Positions 21,295 through 33,945 of a DNA stretch of 64,000 nt are shown here, piece after piece. The notes beneath the pieces were generated by a model. It saw only the letters and a list, made by a program, of their open reading frames with translations, was not told the origin of the DNA and did no database searches. Position 1 is the stretch's first letter, and every line of letters starts with the position of its first letter. The stretch covers positions 819,934-883,933 of the forward strand of contig OY725494.1 of NCBI GenBank assembly GCA_963281255.1, in the 5' to 3' direction. Origin of the DNA: Aphrocallistes beatrix. Its lineage: Eukaryota; Porifera; Hexactinellida; Sceptrulophora; Aphrocallistidae. Position numbers and translations under genes: made by a program.

Positions 21295-21594
21295 AGGGTT
21301 GCCGTGGTAATATAATTTCAATACCCATTGCCATCCCATTCCACAGGTTTTCTGTGGAAATACCCACAGAAACCCACATGTGGGAATACTCATAGGCTTA
21401 AAGTCATTCTTATTCGCATTCTATATAGGAATACACACTGTAACCCCACAGAATCCCATGGAAAAACCCACAGAAATCCACAGGAATACTCACAGAAACC
21501 CAAATGTAGGAATACTCATAGGCTTAAAGTAATTCCCATCCCATATGGTAAACCCATGGGAATACCCACAGATTCCCATTCCCACGGCAACCCT
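21295..21594. mobile_element. hAT-type MITE (CAGGGTTGCCGTGG family)
   Basis: Ends CAGGGTTGCCGTGGTAAT and CCATTCCCACGGCAACCCTG, interior of CCCACAGAAACCCAC words, as at 11865-12325. No clear target duplication. Confidence 0.7.
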
Positions 21595-21965
21595 GCGTGA
21601 GACTAATATAGGCATTAAAAGGAAAGCAGAGGAAACCCCGGATAGTTCACACAGCATAGTAGGGGAAAGTCTCCCCAAAGTGTATGAGGGTACGGCTGCT
21701 AAGCTGCGTAAGCTGGACAGTTTAAAGCGTACGATACAGCGTCAAAGAGAACGAGTGCTAGCTGTTCCAATACAACCAACTACCCTTGAGGAACTCAACC
21801 TTCCACCTGAGTACTAGCGGACAGCAAAGGAAAAGCAATTCCTGCTCTACAACCCAGTCTAGTTCTATACTTTGTGAAAACCCATGTCGGGCGCAAATTC
21901 CTTGGTGGTACCTACCAGGATCCCTTGTTCCCAATTGAGATGTGGAACTATCACTATACACTGTA
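21595..21965 (+). pseudogene. MULE-like transposase relic
   Basis: Conceptual pieces read KRKAEETPDSSHSIVGESL, LDSLKRTIQRQRERVLAVP, EELNLPPEY-stop, KEKQFLLYNP, and in another frame RKFLGGTYQDPLFPIEMWN. The order (basic LKR.I.R.R motif, PLP-type linker, FLLY, then FPIE.WN) resembles proteins of the MULE/FLYWCH group found in many invertebrates. Stops and frame changes show it is dead, and the middle of the transposase is missing. The family call is from motif memory only. Confidence 0.45.
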
Positions 21966-22019
21966 GTCAATAGACCAATGTTTCTATTTTTATTTTCAAC
22001 TTGTATGACCGATAATTTA

Positions 22020-22260
22020 TATTTAAATTCCCTATATTAGCCATTGAGAACTCGCTTTTAGCTCAAAATGAGATTTTTTGCAAAAGGTGTGAAAATATGT
22101 ATATATCAATATGTTAATAACTCATAAAATATTCATATTATTACTTTCAAAGCGCGAAAATCGTATCCTACATGGTGAAATACCCTACATTAGTCTTTGA
22201 GATCTTACTTATATCTTTAAACAAAGCTTTGCGGTGGTGGTGTTAAAATATGAATATATA
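22020..22260 (-). repeat. Satellite-like repeat, about 1.5 units
   Basis: Reverse-orientation copy of the ~150-bp unit arrayed at 47740-48300: TTGAGAACTCGCTTTTAGCTC, AGGTGTGAAAATATGTATAT, ACTCATAAAATATTCATATT. Confidence 0.65.
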
Positions 22261-22494
22261 CTTCTATTTTTTTATAAATTGGTACATTTTTTGAGGTTGT
22301 GTGAACTGGTTTTAACCAGTTTGATTATGGAGTTTTCTTGTCACTTATTTGTCTTTGTAGAACTACACATGAACCGCACTAACACGAACAGAGATACAAA
22401 GGAATTCTTGATAGTTTCTTACAACAGATATTGATAACGAAGTAAACAAGAGAATAGAAAAGTAAAGATTCAAACATCAAAATTATCAGAATAT

Positions 22495-25400
22495 TTAGAT
22501 TATAATAGTAGTAACATCATTGGATAGTTCAAATTCTTCCTGAGTTGTAACCCCAAGAGTTACAGAATATAGCTTAGCTGTTTGTTCAAGGAGTAGGAAG
22601 GGGTCGGGGTTTGGTTCATAAAGGTTATTTTCATCCAGGTTTAGTGTCTTCAGCTGTAGTAGAGTCGGTATGAGGTGTGTAAGAGGATCGCAACAGTAGG
22701 AATTAAGGTCACACGACTCCAATCCTAAGTACTGGATAGTAGGATGATAGATGAGTCCTCTACACAGATTTAAAAACACAATTTCATATAGTGGGACTAT
22801 ATATAGTTGCAAATAGAATAAAGATCTGAGTCTACTCACTGCTGTACCGAGGAGAGTGACATCATCATGCTGTCGTAGTATTGTATAGCTTAGTCGAATA
22901 CGTACTAAGTTGGTACATGTGCTTATTGAGCTGAAGAATTCATCCCGAGTTAATCCAACTGTGTCTAACCAAGACAACTCCAATCCTCTCAGAGTGTGTT
23001 TGTTAGTATTCAGGACTCGTAGTAAATCTTCATGTACAGTGAATTCAGTTGGAAAGGAGGAGGGTTCTAGATGTAGGTATGTGAGTCTAGATATATTGCA
23101 GAGGTGAGGTAGTAGTGAGTATGTATCTCCATCATCAAATGTTATCTCTTGTAGATTGGAAAGTAGAGGAAAAAGTGTTCTTAACTTATGTTCACATCTC
23201 CTAATATTATAGAGGTGTAGACCGGTGAGTTATGTAACAGCAGGGACGGTGGAACTCGTATGGGTGGACCACTTTTTGAGTTTTTGAAAGAACTTCGGTG
23301 GTTTCTGTGCAGCTTTGAGAAGTGGAATTAAAGTTATGTAATCTTTGGAGTCTTTGGTATTAAAGTACAAGTTATCAATGAACTTCAATTGATTCCCTAA
23401 TTGCTTAAGAAATTCATGCGGGAAATGTGTAGAATCAAAACACAAACTCGTGGATAGTTTGAGAATTTGAAGATTGGGCATAGGATCAGTTGAGTCTGTG
23501 AGGCTATAATCTTCAAGTTTCAAACTAAGCTTAGTTCCAGGAGGTAGCTGAATCTCTTCCAGGACTTCACTGTAAGAAGAGAGAGTGGAAAAACTTCCGC
23601 GATATAAGCTCACTGCTAAGTAGCTCAGGGAACAAGTATGCAGATGCTCCAGTAATGATCTGAACTGAGACGGAGAGAAGTAGTGTGTATTGAAGCATAT
23701 TAGTTGTATGGAACGGAGGAGACGTAGTGATTTTAAGAAACACTTCCACTCGTTAGGAGATATGGAATCATCAAAATAGATGTATAACGACTGAGGAAGG
23801 AAAGGGCGGAATTTCGGAAATGATTTTACAACCGATTTTGAGTCGCATTCAAAAAGCATTTCGGACAAAACTAAGAAATCTTGAGTTAATTCCTTACAGC
23901 CCGTGTATTCGAGAAGTTGGTAATTATATTTAAGCTGCCATGTCATTGGCATTTGAATCATGTCAACTGTGTTAGTAGGAAGGAATTTGTACAGGATGGA
24001 GAGTATCAGTTCTGCATCGTCGAACAATAAACCGCACAGAAACCTCACCACCATCTTAAACACTGAAAAGTTGTCATCAGAGTTGACAATGTAGCGAGTG
24101 CTTAGGCATTGGTCCCTCCATGAACAATTGCGCAACCAATTGGCACCGACAAACTCCTGAATGGTCAGGTGAGAAAAACACCACACACGGACCACTTTGT
24201 CATGATGGAGCTTCTTAATGTGCTCTTCTGCCAGGCCCAAAAACTGACATGCCTGGTCTACTCCGTTCACTTTAAGGAGGATGTCCTTCGTGGAGGTCAA
24301 TTCTCGACTGGACACTCCGAGATAGGCTACTTCGACGATGCGATGCAAACAATCGACTACATTTGGCTGCATTTGGGGAAACAACTGTTTCTTGGTCAGG
24401 TGCTTCAAGTTCATTCTTGAGAGTTGTCGCCTGATGAGGTAGCTGATCAACTCTGTGTAGAGGAATGTGAGGGTGAATGCGCTCACATTATCATTTTCAC
24501 GAACAAGGGATGCGAAATAATGACGCGTTTACTGGAACGAGAGAGAGCTGGTTTATATCATCATGGAGGTGGATTAAATACATCAACTGATCCAGTTTCT
24601 CCTGTTCTGGCAGTTGGATGCGGAAGTAGAGGTCTCGGTTCTCAGGCGAGAATCCGAGGACCTGATAAAAGCGGTCGATGCTGAGTTGGAAGTTGGAAGA
24701 AATGTTTGTATAAGCACCTGGACGGCTCGTCACGAGGATGGTAGAGGATTGTAGGACTTTCCTCGTGAGGAGAAGGAAGAGGAGAGTTCGTTCGAAGGGG
24801 ACTTCTTTGTGTACTCGTCTAAACTGTCAATGATAATCAGAAGTCCTTCACCGTCTGAATCAACGAGATGCTTTGAAAGGTCAGAACGCCAGTTAGCATC
24901 GATTGGCATGGATAAGCAGAGCCAGTTTTGGATGAACTCTTCTTTTATGCCAACAGACACTCTCTTGCTCTGTTCCATTTGGTGCCATTCTGCATTCCGA
25001 CACGGAATGGAAACAGCGAATGAGAATTGTGCAAGTTTGTTTTGGCCGAAAAGAAGGCCTATCCTATAGCAAAAAAATGTCTTTCCGCAGCCAGGATTCC
25101 CGATGAGGAACCAGATTTGTGGATTGGAGGGAAAATACTCGTGTAATTCATTTTCGAAATCGACAGGTGTGATTTCGATTTGTTTGCTAGCGATTTTGCG
25201 CATAAATTCTATTTCACTATAGGTAGTCTCATCCTCTGGATTCACTAATCTGGGCTCTTCTCTGATAATCGTCAGAGGAACGAATACGGATTCGAGATCT
25301 ACCTTTTCTTCATCATCAAGCATTTGCTGCACTTTATTGTTTTGAAGTTCTAGATATCTCATGAGGGAAACATTCCATTTAGCAATATCTTTCTCGACAT

Positions 25401-25983
25401 CGTTGATATACTTTGCGAAATTTGACATCAAATCGGTGTTTTGCGAAAAGAAATGCTGATATTCTTGGATATAATTTGCCACGTCTTCGCGTTTAATGAC
25501 TGACATTAGTTTGGTTAACTGTGTTAGGTCAGTGGCGATGTAACGATTCTGGAGGAGAAATTCCAATTTGGCTTCGAATGGCATAGACACATCAACAGTG
25601 GAATCGATTAGTTTGATTCGATGCCAATCTTCATCACTGAGTTCATTTTTCAGAACTGTTAAGAAACCTTTGACGGAAATTTCTTTTTTGCGTTCAATTG
25701 AGGATTTTGAAGCTAGCCATGGATACTTATGGGCTCTCTCCAACAGGTCAGGTCTTCCTATTGCTCTCATTCCTTCGTGGAACAGAAATGGATCATGTTC
25801 ACCCCAGTCTTGCAATGCGGATAGAAGGGTGGTACCATTGGTCACTTTTTCTGCGAATGCGGCTGGGATATTCGGCTGGGATAGTAGAGTTGTCATTTTC
25901 TGGACATTATCACGTGACAGCTGTATGCCTATGTCGATTAGGTCAGAATATTCTTCAAGATTTTTTGTCATTTCTTGTGACAC
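22495..25983 (-). pseudogene. Tandem-DED / NACHT / LRR (NLR-type) gene with two frameshifts and a stop
   Basis: From ATG at 25983, residues about 10-90 and 105-185 each look like a death-effector-type helical domain (first one ends FHEGMRAIGRPDLLERA; second has KREDVANYIQEY). A NACHT follows with P-loop GNPGCGKTFF at about residue 294 and Walker B LLIIIDSLDEY at about 383. A one-base frameshift near 24785 changes frame; the next piece begins VTSRPGAY, the usual NACHT motif after Walker B. A second shift near 24505 leads into the winged-helix region, including CFSHLTIQEFVGANWL. An in-frame TAA at 23230-23232 precedes leucine-rich repeats that stay open down to 22495 (LLSNLQEI, LQLKTLNLDENNL). 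NLRs sense microbial or damage signals and assemble signalling platforms. All domains are present, so damage looks recent or partly artefactual. Confidence 0.75.
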
Positions 25984-26754
25984 TATAAAAAGAAATACAG
26001 TATATACTCGTATGAATCCAAAGTTCGATAAAACGATGTAATAATATATATCGGCGTGTATGCTGGGATAGTCGGAGAATTATGGACTTTTATCTTGAAA
26101 TGCAGAATAAATAATTGGTTGTTACTAAAATCCGGGACGGGACGGGACAGCGGCGGGATATTCCGGGTTTTGACTAAAATACGGGATACGTTTTAAACTG
26201 CCGGAATGGTTCCACATTGCACTGAATATTATATTTACAGGTACTGCAGATACGGCGTTTGCCCATGGGCATAGCTAGGGTCTTGTCAGTGCCCATTGGT
26301 AGGTTTGCCATGACCTGGCGTCGAAACGCATTTGGACTACAACAACAATAATGTGATTTTTCAATTGTGCATATAACTTGCAAGTCATGACTATTACTTG
26401 GGTGTTCAATCATTTTGAAGTGTAACTATGATAGATCACGTTACTGATAATAGTATTTGTCTGATAATATTATTGATTATTGATTTTTATAGAGTGATAA
26501 TATAAGATTGTTCTACTAATTCTCGATATTTTTAGTTTGCTGACGATTACTATTTATAGTGGCCAACTTGAAATGAGTTCCTCCCTATTTTCTGTTTTCT
26601 TTTCCTCCATAACGGGTTTTGAGAATACCATAAGTGTGAAACAAAAAAGATTTAGAGAAAGGAATGTTTATGGGCAGACGAAGCTACTATACGATTTTTG
26701 ATTCGAAACTAAATGCCAAAATGGAACACCTTTGAAGTCCAGACAAGGACATAG

Positions 26755-27315
26755 CCAACTGAATATAAGGCCTTACAATAACTTCCGGATTTGGGACTAG
26801 GGATGCGGTAGAAGATGGTTGAACTAATACATGAAATGCATTAAATCGAAGTGCCTGCATTTGTTAGAATTATCTCAACTGCCACTTGTTAGAATCGGTT
26901 TGTAGACTACTGTTACTTGTTAGAATCGTTTTTCTAGAAATACTGTCACTTGTTAGAATCGTTTTTCTAGAAATACTGTCACTTGTTAGAATTGTTTTCT
27001 AGACTAATGTCACTTGTTAGAATCGTTTTCTAGACTACTGTCACTTATTAGAATCGTTTTTCTAGAAAGACTCACTTGTTAGAATCGTTTTCTAGACTAA
27101 TGTCACTTGTTAGAATGTCTAGCAACTATGTAGTCATTCAAATGTACAAGTAATTCTATTTGATAGCATATAGACTATTTCCTATATTAAGTGATACTTG
27201 TAATATAATTTCGACTTATATATTCAAGGTTTACGAATTATTAGACAAATTACCAAATGTGACAAATATAATAAATTGTCTAATAGCTCGTAGACCATTG
27301 AATTTACAGAAATAA
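26755..27315 (+). mobile_element. Foldback element, type F1, copy 3 (interrupted)
   Basis: Left part 26755-26855 (ATATAAGGCCTTACAATAAC, GGGACTAGGGATGCGGTAG, CTAATACATGA) and inner part 27118-27315 (TTCTATTTGATAGC, TTCCTATATTAAGTGATA, TAATTTCGAC) match the copies at 9685 and 11129. The middle of the arm is replaced by the tandem repeat below. Confidence 0.55.
26855..27118. repeat. Minisatellite-like array of CACTTGTTAGAATCG units
   Basis: About seven units of 30-37 bp, each with CACTTGTTAGAATCGTTTT and TCTAGA. The left edge (GTGCCTGCATTTGTTAGAAT) parallels the end of the 7435-7790 element. Uneven spacing and near-identical intervening sequence mean it is not a CRISPR array. Confidence 0.7.
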
Positions 27316-27613
27316 ATGAGTTTAGACTTGAAACTATTCATAGAGAACTAAATGATATTACATTAGTATTGGAGAACTAAAAGATATTACACTAGTATTT
27401 GGAAAACTAAAAGAAATTACACAACGTAGTATTATTGAGATTCTTGTTAAGTTGGATGTATTAGCAAGGTACTAGTCATAAATTGTGTTTTACTTCCTAG
27501 ATATATATAATATCCAGTGAAACATGAGTCCTTTGGGGCAGATTCAAATGTGTCCCGTATTTTAGTCTAAACCAGGAATATCCCACCGCTGTCCCGTCCC
27601 GGATTTTAGTAAC

Positions 27614-27951
27614 AAATGAGCTCCAGTCTTTTTCTTTACCCCCCCCCCCCCTCTTACCCACCTATTTTACTTGAGCTTTATACCTGCTAACTTTACAAGT
27701 CTCTGGATGCACTAATTTCCTCTATGGAAATTTGCAAATATCACTGGACGCAATTTTTATACATATTTCTAAAAAAATCATTCGTTCGCAGAAAAAGTAT
27801 ATTAGTATTTTTAATGATTTATTTACCAAATATTCGTTTAGGAATTTAGCTTGTAAATTGTAGAACGGATGATCCAAGGAAAAAATATCGAAGTGAAGAA
27901 TACAACTGCTTCAGGGATTCGCTGGAAGGCCAGGTAGTTGTACAAGAAATA
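27614..27951. other. Intergenic with poly-C tract
   Basis: A run of C at about 27640-27652; otherwise nothing recognised. Confidence 0.4.
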
Positions 27952-28194
27952 CAGGGTGCCCTGAAATGATTAGCACCTTACTTAATATAACAAAAATTCA
28001 AATAATGATAAACTATTGCATACATATTATCTCCAGCATGTTCTATACACTTCCTAATCCTATCAGGCATCAAATAATAACTATTACCGAGGCTCAATAG
28101 AATAATATGAAGGTTGAAGGACATACAGTAAGGTTATACTAAATATAGTAAGTCGAGCATAATGTCATAAGGTGCCAATAATTTTTTGACACTG
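27952..28194. mobile_element. mariner-type MITE, 243 bp
   Basis: Ends CAGGGTGCCCTGAAATGATT...GCACCTTA and, as complement, CAGTGTCAAAAAATTATTGG...CACCTTA, flanked by TA at 27950-27951 and 28195-28196. No coding capacity. Confidence 0.65.
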
Positions 28195-28196
28195 TA

Positions 28197-29008
28197 TTTG
28201 CTACAAATAAATCCCTAAACGCATGAACAGGGGATGAAATTATTCGACTGTCCATGGAATCTCTGAATGGTTGACAAGAATCTAGATGCATAATTCATTT
28301 CCCTGGACAACTGCTCAAATCACTAACGTGATTTTGTCTGTTTTAATGTCTGAAAAGTTTAGCTAGCAGCCGAGTGCGAACGAGCAAAATAAACTTCGAA
28401 AGGCCCAGAAGAGTCCGTAAGCGAGACCGCGTATTAGAAACACTATGGATTTGGTAGTGGGATCACGTACTTTGTAATTCCAGGTTTTTTAGTATATGAC
28501 TATTCCAGTATGTGCATGTAGATATGCATTCTATGACACGCAAAATACCATAACTGTTCTTACTTTGGAAATACAAATATACTAGTACAATTGCTCCACA
28601 TTTATTATGCTCTGTTCTCCCACAATTTCGCTATGCTATGCACTGACGTACAGTATATAATACTATCCAAAATGGTAGTGATTAGTTTTCCACTTTGAAT
28701 CTCGACTATTCGAAGTTGTACCATACTTGCCAACCGTCCCGTTTTTTGTGGGAGATTATTACACTGAGAAAGACAAGGATACCAGCTCAGAATTTGAGAT
28801 TTTCAAAAAGGTAATACATACAATGAAATTTGCTTTAACGGCCACTTAAAAACAGTCCTGTTTCGAATTTCTCACTACAAATAACCTTAAAATAATGACC
28901 ACCTGTTCATAAAGGCTATTTCGGTTAGTCCCTTGGATGGCCGTTATAGATTTCACTTTCCTACTTATGCATATATACAAATAGGTTGAATTATGCTACA
29001 TCTTTAGT
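28197..29008. other. Intergenic, isolated transposon ends
   Basis: 28726 has CATACTTGCCAACCGTCCCG, an end like that of the next element. 28840-28950 carries pogo-like words (TAACGGCCACTT, GGCCGTTATAG). No gene seen. Confidence 0.4.
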
Positions 29009-29850
29009 ATGCCTGCCAACCGTTCAGTTTTTGGTGGGACATCTCACTTTTTTAACTCTTTTTTTAAGTTAATTTTCACACATGTCCCGTTAATACATGA
29101 AAATGTTACATCATGTCCCGCTTTTATAGATTGCATGCAACGCTGAGTCCAGCTTAAATCGTGGTTCAGGCTGGGTTGTTTGATGTAAATTTCAAAAATT
29201 TCATAACCAATTCTCTTGGATAAAATATTTGGTTTTCTAAAATAGATCACTAAGTATATAAATTTTAAATATATGCTACAGACATGTGTTTCAATTTTTT
29301 ATTTGGGATTTTCGAGAGCGTAGATTTCGAATATTGCATTTCCCAGTGTCTCTGATAAATATTTGTTATTTCTGTTCGTTTTTGTCATAAAAATACAATG
29401 AAGTGGCAAATTTTCCAAAATATGCTTATTAAAAATAAAAATTATTCAAAATGTTTTTATTGAATATAAAGCTGTAGTAGACTTCTAGAAAAAAAAATTG
29501 GATGAGTAAAAGCAATTTTTGAATCGCGAAGAAGTATGAATTTCGCGATTCAATCACAATTTCTATTTCAACCTTAGATTTTTTACTAGGGCAGTTGTTG
29601 CCTCTAAACTCTCGATCCATTCCCCACTAGTATGAATTTCCTAATCGAACCATTTCAGAGATAAAACTCAAAATAAATTGACACATTGTCCAAAATAATC
29701 CAAATTGAAAGTGTAGAAAAACAAAGGATGGTTCAGGTTGACAGCCGCAAAACGTACAGTTAGTTCACATGCCAACCTGAGCATGATAAAGCGGGACTCA
29801 TGAAAATTAGCTCAATAGAAGAGTGGAAAAAGTGTGACAGTTGGCAGGTA
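29009..29850. mobile_element. Putative non-autonomous element with TGCCAACCGT ends
   Basis: Left TATGCCTGCCAACCGTTCAG, right TGTGACAGTTGGCAGGTATG. GTCCCGCTTT-type words lie near both ends (29110 and 29795 inverted). Between them there is AT-rich sequence without a credible gene. The superfamily is uncertain, hAT-like at a guess. Confidence 0.45.
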
Positions 29851-30371
29851 TGTGTTAGTATTAATTAACGATTAATATTAACAAATTCAACTCACATAAT
29901 ATATGGATAGTTTCGAATAGATTCGTGTAAATAGCACTTGTGTTAGTTTGTATGAGATGGAAATGAAATGCGAGATCTTATTCAATTTTTTCCCACAATA
30001 CAAACTCTTATAAACTTGTACTCTGCATACAGTAAGATTCAATTTCTTTACCTTGTCATAAGATATCTTATTAGCAATGATTAAATATTAAAATGCTTAT
30101 GGAGTCAGTTTTTTAGCGATTAAGTATTTCGGCAAAAAAATTTAAAGAAATAAAAGAATTTATAAGAACTAGAATGGAGGTGTGAATTATATCATGATAG
30201 ACTAAATTGGTTAAAAATCGAATGAGATTTGAGATTGGAGCACTATTAAATATTAACTTTATAATCAAAATGGATTCTAACTAATTTTCAGTGGTGAAAT
30301 TATATTCCATATATGTAGTACAATATAAATTGAATATGTATAATGATATAGAATATAGTAATATATATTGG
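29851..30371. other. Intergenic, nothing recognised
   Basis: AT-rich, no frames or repeat ends noted. Confidence 0.4.
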
Positions 30372-31462
30372 ATCATGGCCTACTTAATATACGGCTATAT
30401 ATGTCACCGAGAAGGCCATAAAACGAAGAGGCCAGTTTTAACAAAGTCAAAATTTAATTAGACCGATAAATCAAAAACCGCTTCCGATAGACATTTGAAA
30501 TGTATTATTACCATATACAAACATTATATCAGAGTATCCAATTCCGCTGTCAAAAATTTGATATATCATCATGTGATTGCGCAATAGGCTCTTTTTAGAG
30601 CAGAAAATGTTGCTGTTCCAGCTCATATTAAACATCGTTATCTGCATTTCTAATGCTTAATTTTTTGATAGAGCAAAAAAGACCTCAAGCCAAAAAATCT
30701 GAAAATTTTGGTTGGAATGTCTATGCATTCCTCAGTTGCTATGGAGAAAAAAGATTTACACGTTTAAGCCATAACTCGAAAAGTATAGATTGTAGACACT
30801 AAGAAAGTATACCATTTAATCCGTAAACTATTACTTCCTATATGAGAATAATACTATTCACATGTCTATTTTCAATAAGTTCTGAGTTATCTAGGATTTT
30901 AGCACATCCCATTACTTCTCTATAGATCGTGATAAAATCCTAGATAACTCAGAACTTATTGAAAATAGACATGTGAATAGTATTATTCTCATATAGGAAG
31001 TAATAGTTTACGGATTAAATGGTATACTTTCTTAGTGTCTACAATCTATACTTTTCGAGTTATGGCTTAAACGTGTAAATCTTTTTTCTCCATAGCAACT
31101 GAGGAATGCATAGACATTCCAACCAAAATTTTCAGATTTTTTGGCTTGAGGTCTTTTTTGCTTTATCAAAAAATTAAGCATTAGAAATGCAGATAACGAT
31201 GTTAAATATGAGCTGGAACAGCAACATTTTCCGCTCTAAAAAGAGCCTATTGCGCATTCACATGATGATAGATCAAATTTTTGACAGCGGAATTGGATAC
31301 TCTGATATAATGTTTGTATATGGTAATGATACATTTCAAATGTCTATCGGAAGCGGTTTTTGATTTATCGGTCTAATTAAATTTTGACTTTGTTAAAACT
31401 GGCCTCTTCGTTTTATGGCCTTCTCGGTGACATATATAGCCGTATATTAAGTAGGCCATGAT
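30372..31462. mobile_element. Foldback element, type F2: nearly perfect 1.09-kb palindrome
   Basis: Arms 30372-30901 and 30933-31462 are each 530 bp with a 31-nt spacer; reading along, I find only a handful of mismatches (for example near 30505, 30555, 30567, 30601, 30675). Ends are ATCATGGCCTACTTAATATA and complement. The arms contain TGCGCAATAGGCT, GGAATGTCTATGCATTCC, TTGCTATGG and ACTTCCTATA in the same order as F1 and F3, though the rest has diverged. No coding capacity. Confidence 0.9.
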
Positions 31463-31515
31463 TGGATAGAGAATAATTTGGTTAAAATTCCGTAATACCA
31501 GGCATTATCACTACA

Positions 31516-31684
31516 TACAGGTGACTCCGCTTATTATTGTTCTCGGAAACATTGCCCCGATTAAGTGGAGTTCCCAATTGACTGATGAAATTAAATATTA
31601 GCTTCTATGTACGTATAGGAACTATTCTGTTGCTGGAGAGCTGTCCAATAAGCGGTTGTCCCGAGTAAGCGGAGTTGACTGATA
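31516..31684. repeat. pogo-like MITE relic
   Basis: GTGACTCCGCTTATTATTGT on the left, GAGTAAGCGGAGTTGACTG on the right, with CCGATTAAGTGGAG inside. Same family as 61188-61375. Confidence 0.55.
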
Positions 31685-33945
31685 GCCAATTATTTGATGT
31701 ACTAATTAGTGCTTGATCACGTCTTTTAATTTAAAAAACTAATTGCACTTGTTTGATTTTATCTTTTAATAAATATTAACATCAGAAATGTATAAAATAC
31801 TAGATAATACCCATGATTAAACTTGTGTACATAATATACTAAATATCTTAAAAGCTTTACAATGTCACGGTGTTACTTGATAAATTGATTAGGATATGTA
31901 ATATTTGTGACAAAAAAGGCAAAAATATACGGTGTTACTTGAGAACTTGTTGGATATTGTGAATAAGAAAATTAAAATTGAGATTTTAACGCTATTTTAT
32001 AGGATTCATAATCGGATCGTATTACTGGCTAATTTATATGCTTTTTGGTTGTGGCCGTTTTGGTATGTGGTCGTTGTTTGTGGCCGTTTGGAACTGCGTC
32101 CGTAAACTCCCATCTCATAAAACTAAAGTGATTCCACTTGATTTCTCTCCACAGACACACTACATTGGGATAACATTCAATAGCGGTGAAGTATGATCTA
32201 CTATTTCCTATCTCAAATGCACGCAATTTGGACGAAGCATTTTAAGATTTTAATGTCAAACTAGCATCAAATTGCATCAAATTTAACTAACATATCTCAC
32301 AATTTATTTCCTCATGAAAACCGGTTGGCTTATCTAGTTATGGAGGTGTTTGTGTTAGAAAGTTTAATGAAGATAGAATAGTTTTGGTTGAAATATTTGG
32401 GGAGATATACAGAAGGGGTTTCTACTCCCATTATATCGTGACAGACATGTAACCTTTCTGAAAAACTAACACAAACGTATACTTTTTGTAGAATTTTAGA
32501 AAAATATTTGTGAAATGTTACATAATTACTATAAACTGGGACCGAAATTGTAAGGCGGGATGGAAGAAATAAAGGTCAATTAATATAATTCCACATATTA
32601 CTTGTATATGGATGGGAATCATGGGATAAATAGCTAAATACGAACCATATTCAAGGGATAATTATGAGCTTGGTAGATGATAGTTCTTCGTTGTTTACAT
32701 TAGTCGATTTCTGTAAAATTTATCATTCGGATTCATTCCGCTGTTCCGTAGAGTCTCCATAAGTTCGTGAAAACAATGGTTCTCCCTATCCCTCCGCGTA
32801 AGACCCAAATGACACGATTTTTGTCTTACATATAGGTAGATCAATTGACTAGATTAGTTTTACCTCTAACATTACTATTAGGTATTACTTTGAAATATAA
32901 TGCTATACATTTTGAATCTCATTTATTTCCTGATCGAAAATCAATATTTTAGATTTAGGAAACTTGACACACAAGTGTTTAGACAAATTGTAGGATATAA
33001 TTATTTGCTGTGTTCTAAGGGATAGCAAAATATATTAGCAACGGCTTTAGGATGAACTATTTTTCGAGTATCTACAGTATATTAACTTAGTTCATAACTA
33101 TAATAAAACCTTGGATTTCAAATATTTGTTACTGGCTACATTTTTATTTTTTGAGGAAAAAAGGTGCAAAAGGTACTGTAAAAGAATCCAACAGGCACCT
33201 TGAACATGAACAAAGATTCTGAATTACTGAATTTACAATCATATTTCTACAAATCCTCGATACACACTCGTTTCAGGTCTTAAAATACACGCTCAATACT
33301 AGTCACCTTTCACCAACTCAATGCCGGTCAAATAAGACTTGTAGTTAGCAAGTAAAACTAAATTAGAATGAAGGATAAATAAAGTAGTAAGCAAACGGCA
33401 AAAAAATTGGGAAAACTTTTCCAACCAATTCTGGAAAGTTCACCCATGTGTTGAAGCATCCCTACATACTAAGCAAATGTTAAACTTGAGGTAATTCGTA
33501 AATAAAATAATTGCAGATATTTCCGCACAATAAGTTTGGTGTTGTATTCTATTGAATATTTACCAGAATTACCAGAACAAATCGTTTCATTAGAAATATT
33601 TATGTTGTTAAACGTATTAATTCTAAAATATAGCAAATACATAGATTTGACATTGTAATATGATAAAGATACATTTGCTTAGCACTTCAGGTTTTAAGGG
33701 ACTTTTTATTACACAATATTAATCTTTGGCAATTACTTAAGATGATTTTATAATACTCCTAATCATCTTAGTAAATTGTTGCATAAGATAATGAAAGCAT
33801 TACTTTCTTAAATCACGCAAGGTAGACATAATTTTTCCTATCTAACCTTACACGATCATCTATGTAAAATTGCTATTTTAGAGAGTAAAAATCAGCAAAT
33901 AAATATTTGTAATCAAGTAAATGTTCATATAAATGTCAAAAATCT
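31685..33945. other. 2.2 kb AT-rich intergenic, nothing recognised
   Basis: Only short frames without family features, and no clear inverted ends. The last ~200 bp form the 5' flank of the plus-strand 7TM gene. Confidence 0.4.

Larger units (their letters stand above)
26121..27613. mobile_element. Composite element with ~70-bp GGGAC-rich inverted ends
   Basis: Left end 26121-26192 (GTTACTAAAATCCGGGACGG...CGGCGGGATATTCC...GACTAAAATACGGGA) is mirrored at 27548-27613. Between them lie about 580 bp of unrecognised sequence and a foldback F1 copy broken by a minisatellite-like element. I see no clear target duplication. Confidence 0.55.

Noticed and set aside
24480-24800. Short introns as the cause of the NLR frame changes
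   Set aside because: The flanking pieces join with a one-base change and nothing left over, so there is no room for an intron and no GT-AG pair.
26855-27118. Regular ~35-bp repeats resembling a CRISPR array
   Set aside because: Spacing is uneven, spacers are near-identical, the host is an animal, and the edge matches a transposon end at 7435.
31685-33945. Hidden gene in the longest empty stretch
   Set aside because: Only short frames with AT-driven composition and no family motifs; without transcript data nothing can be supported.
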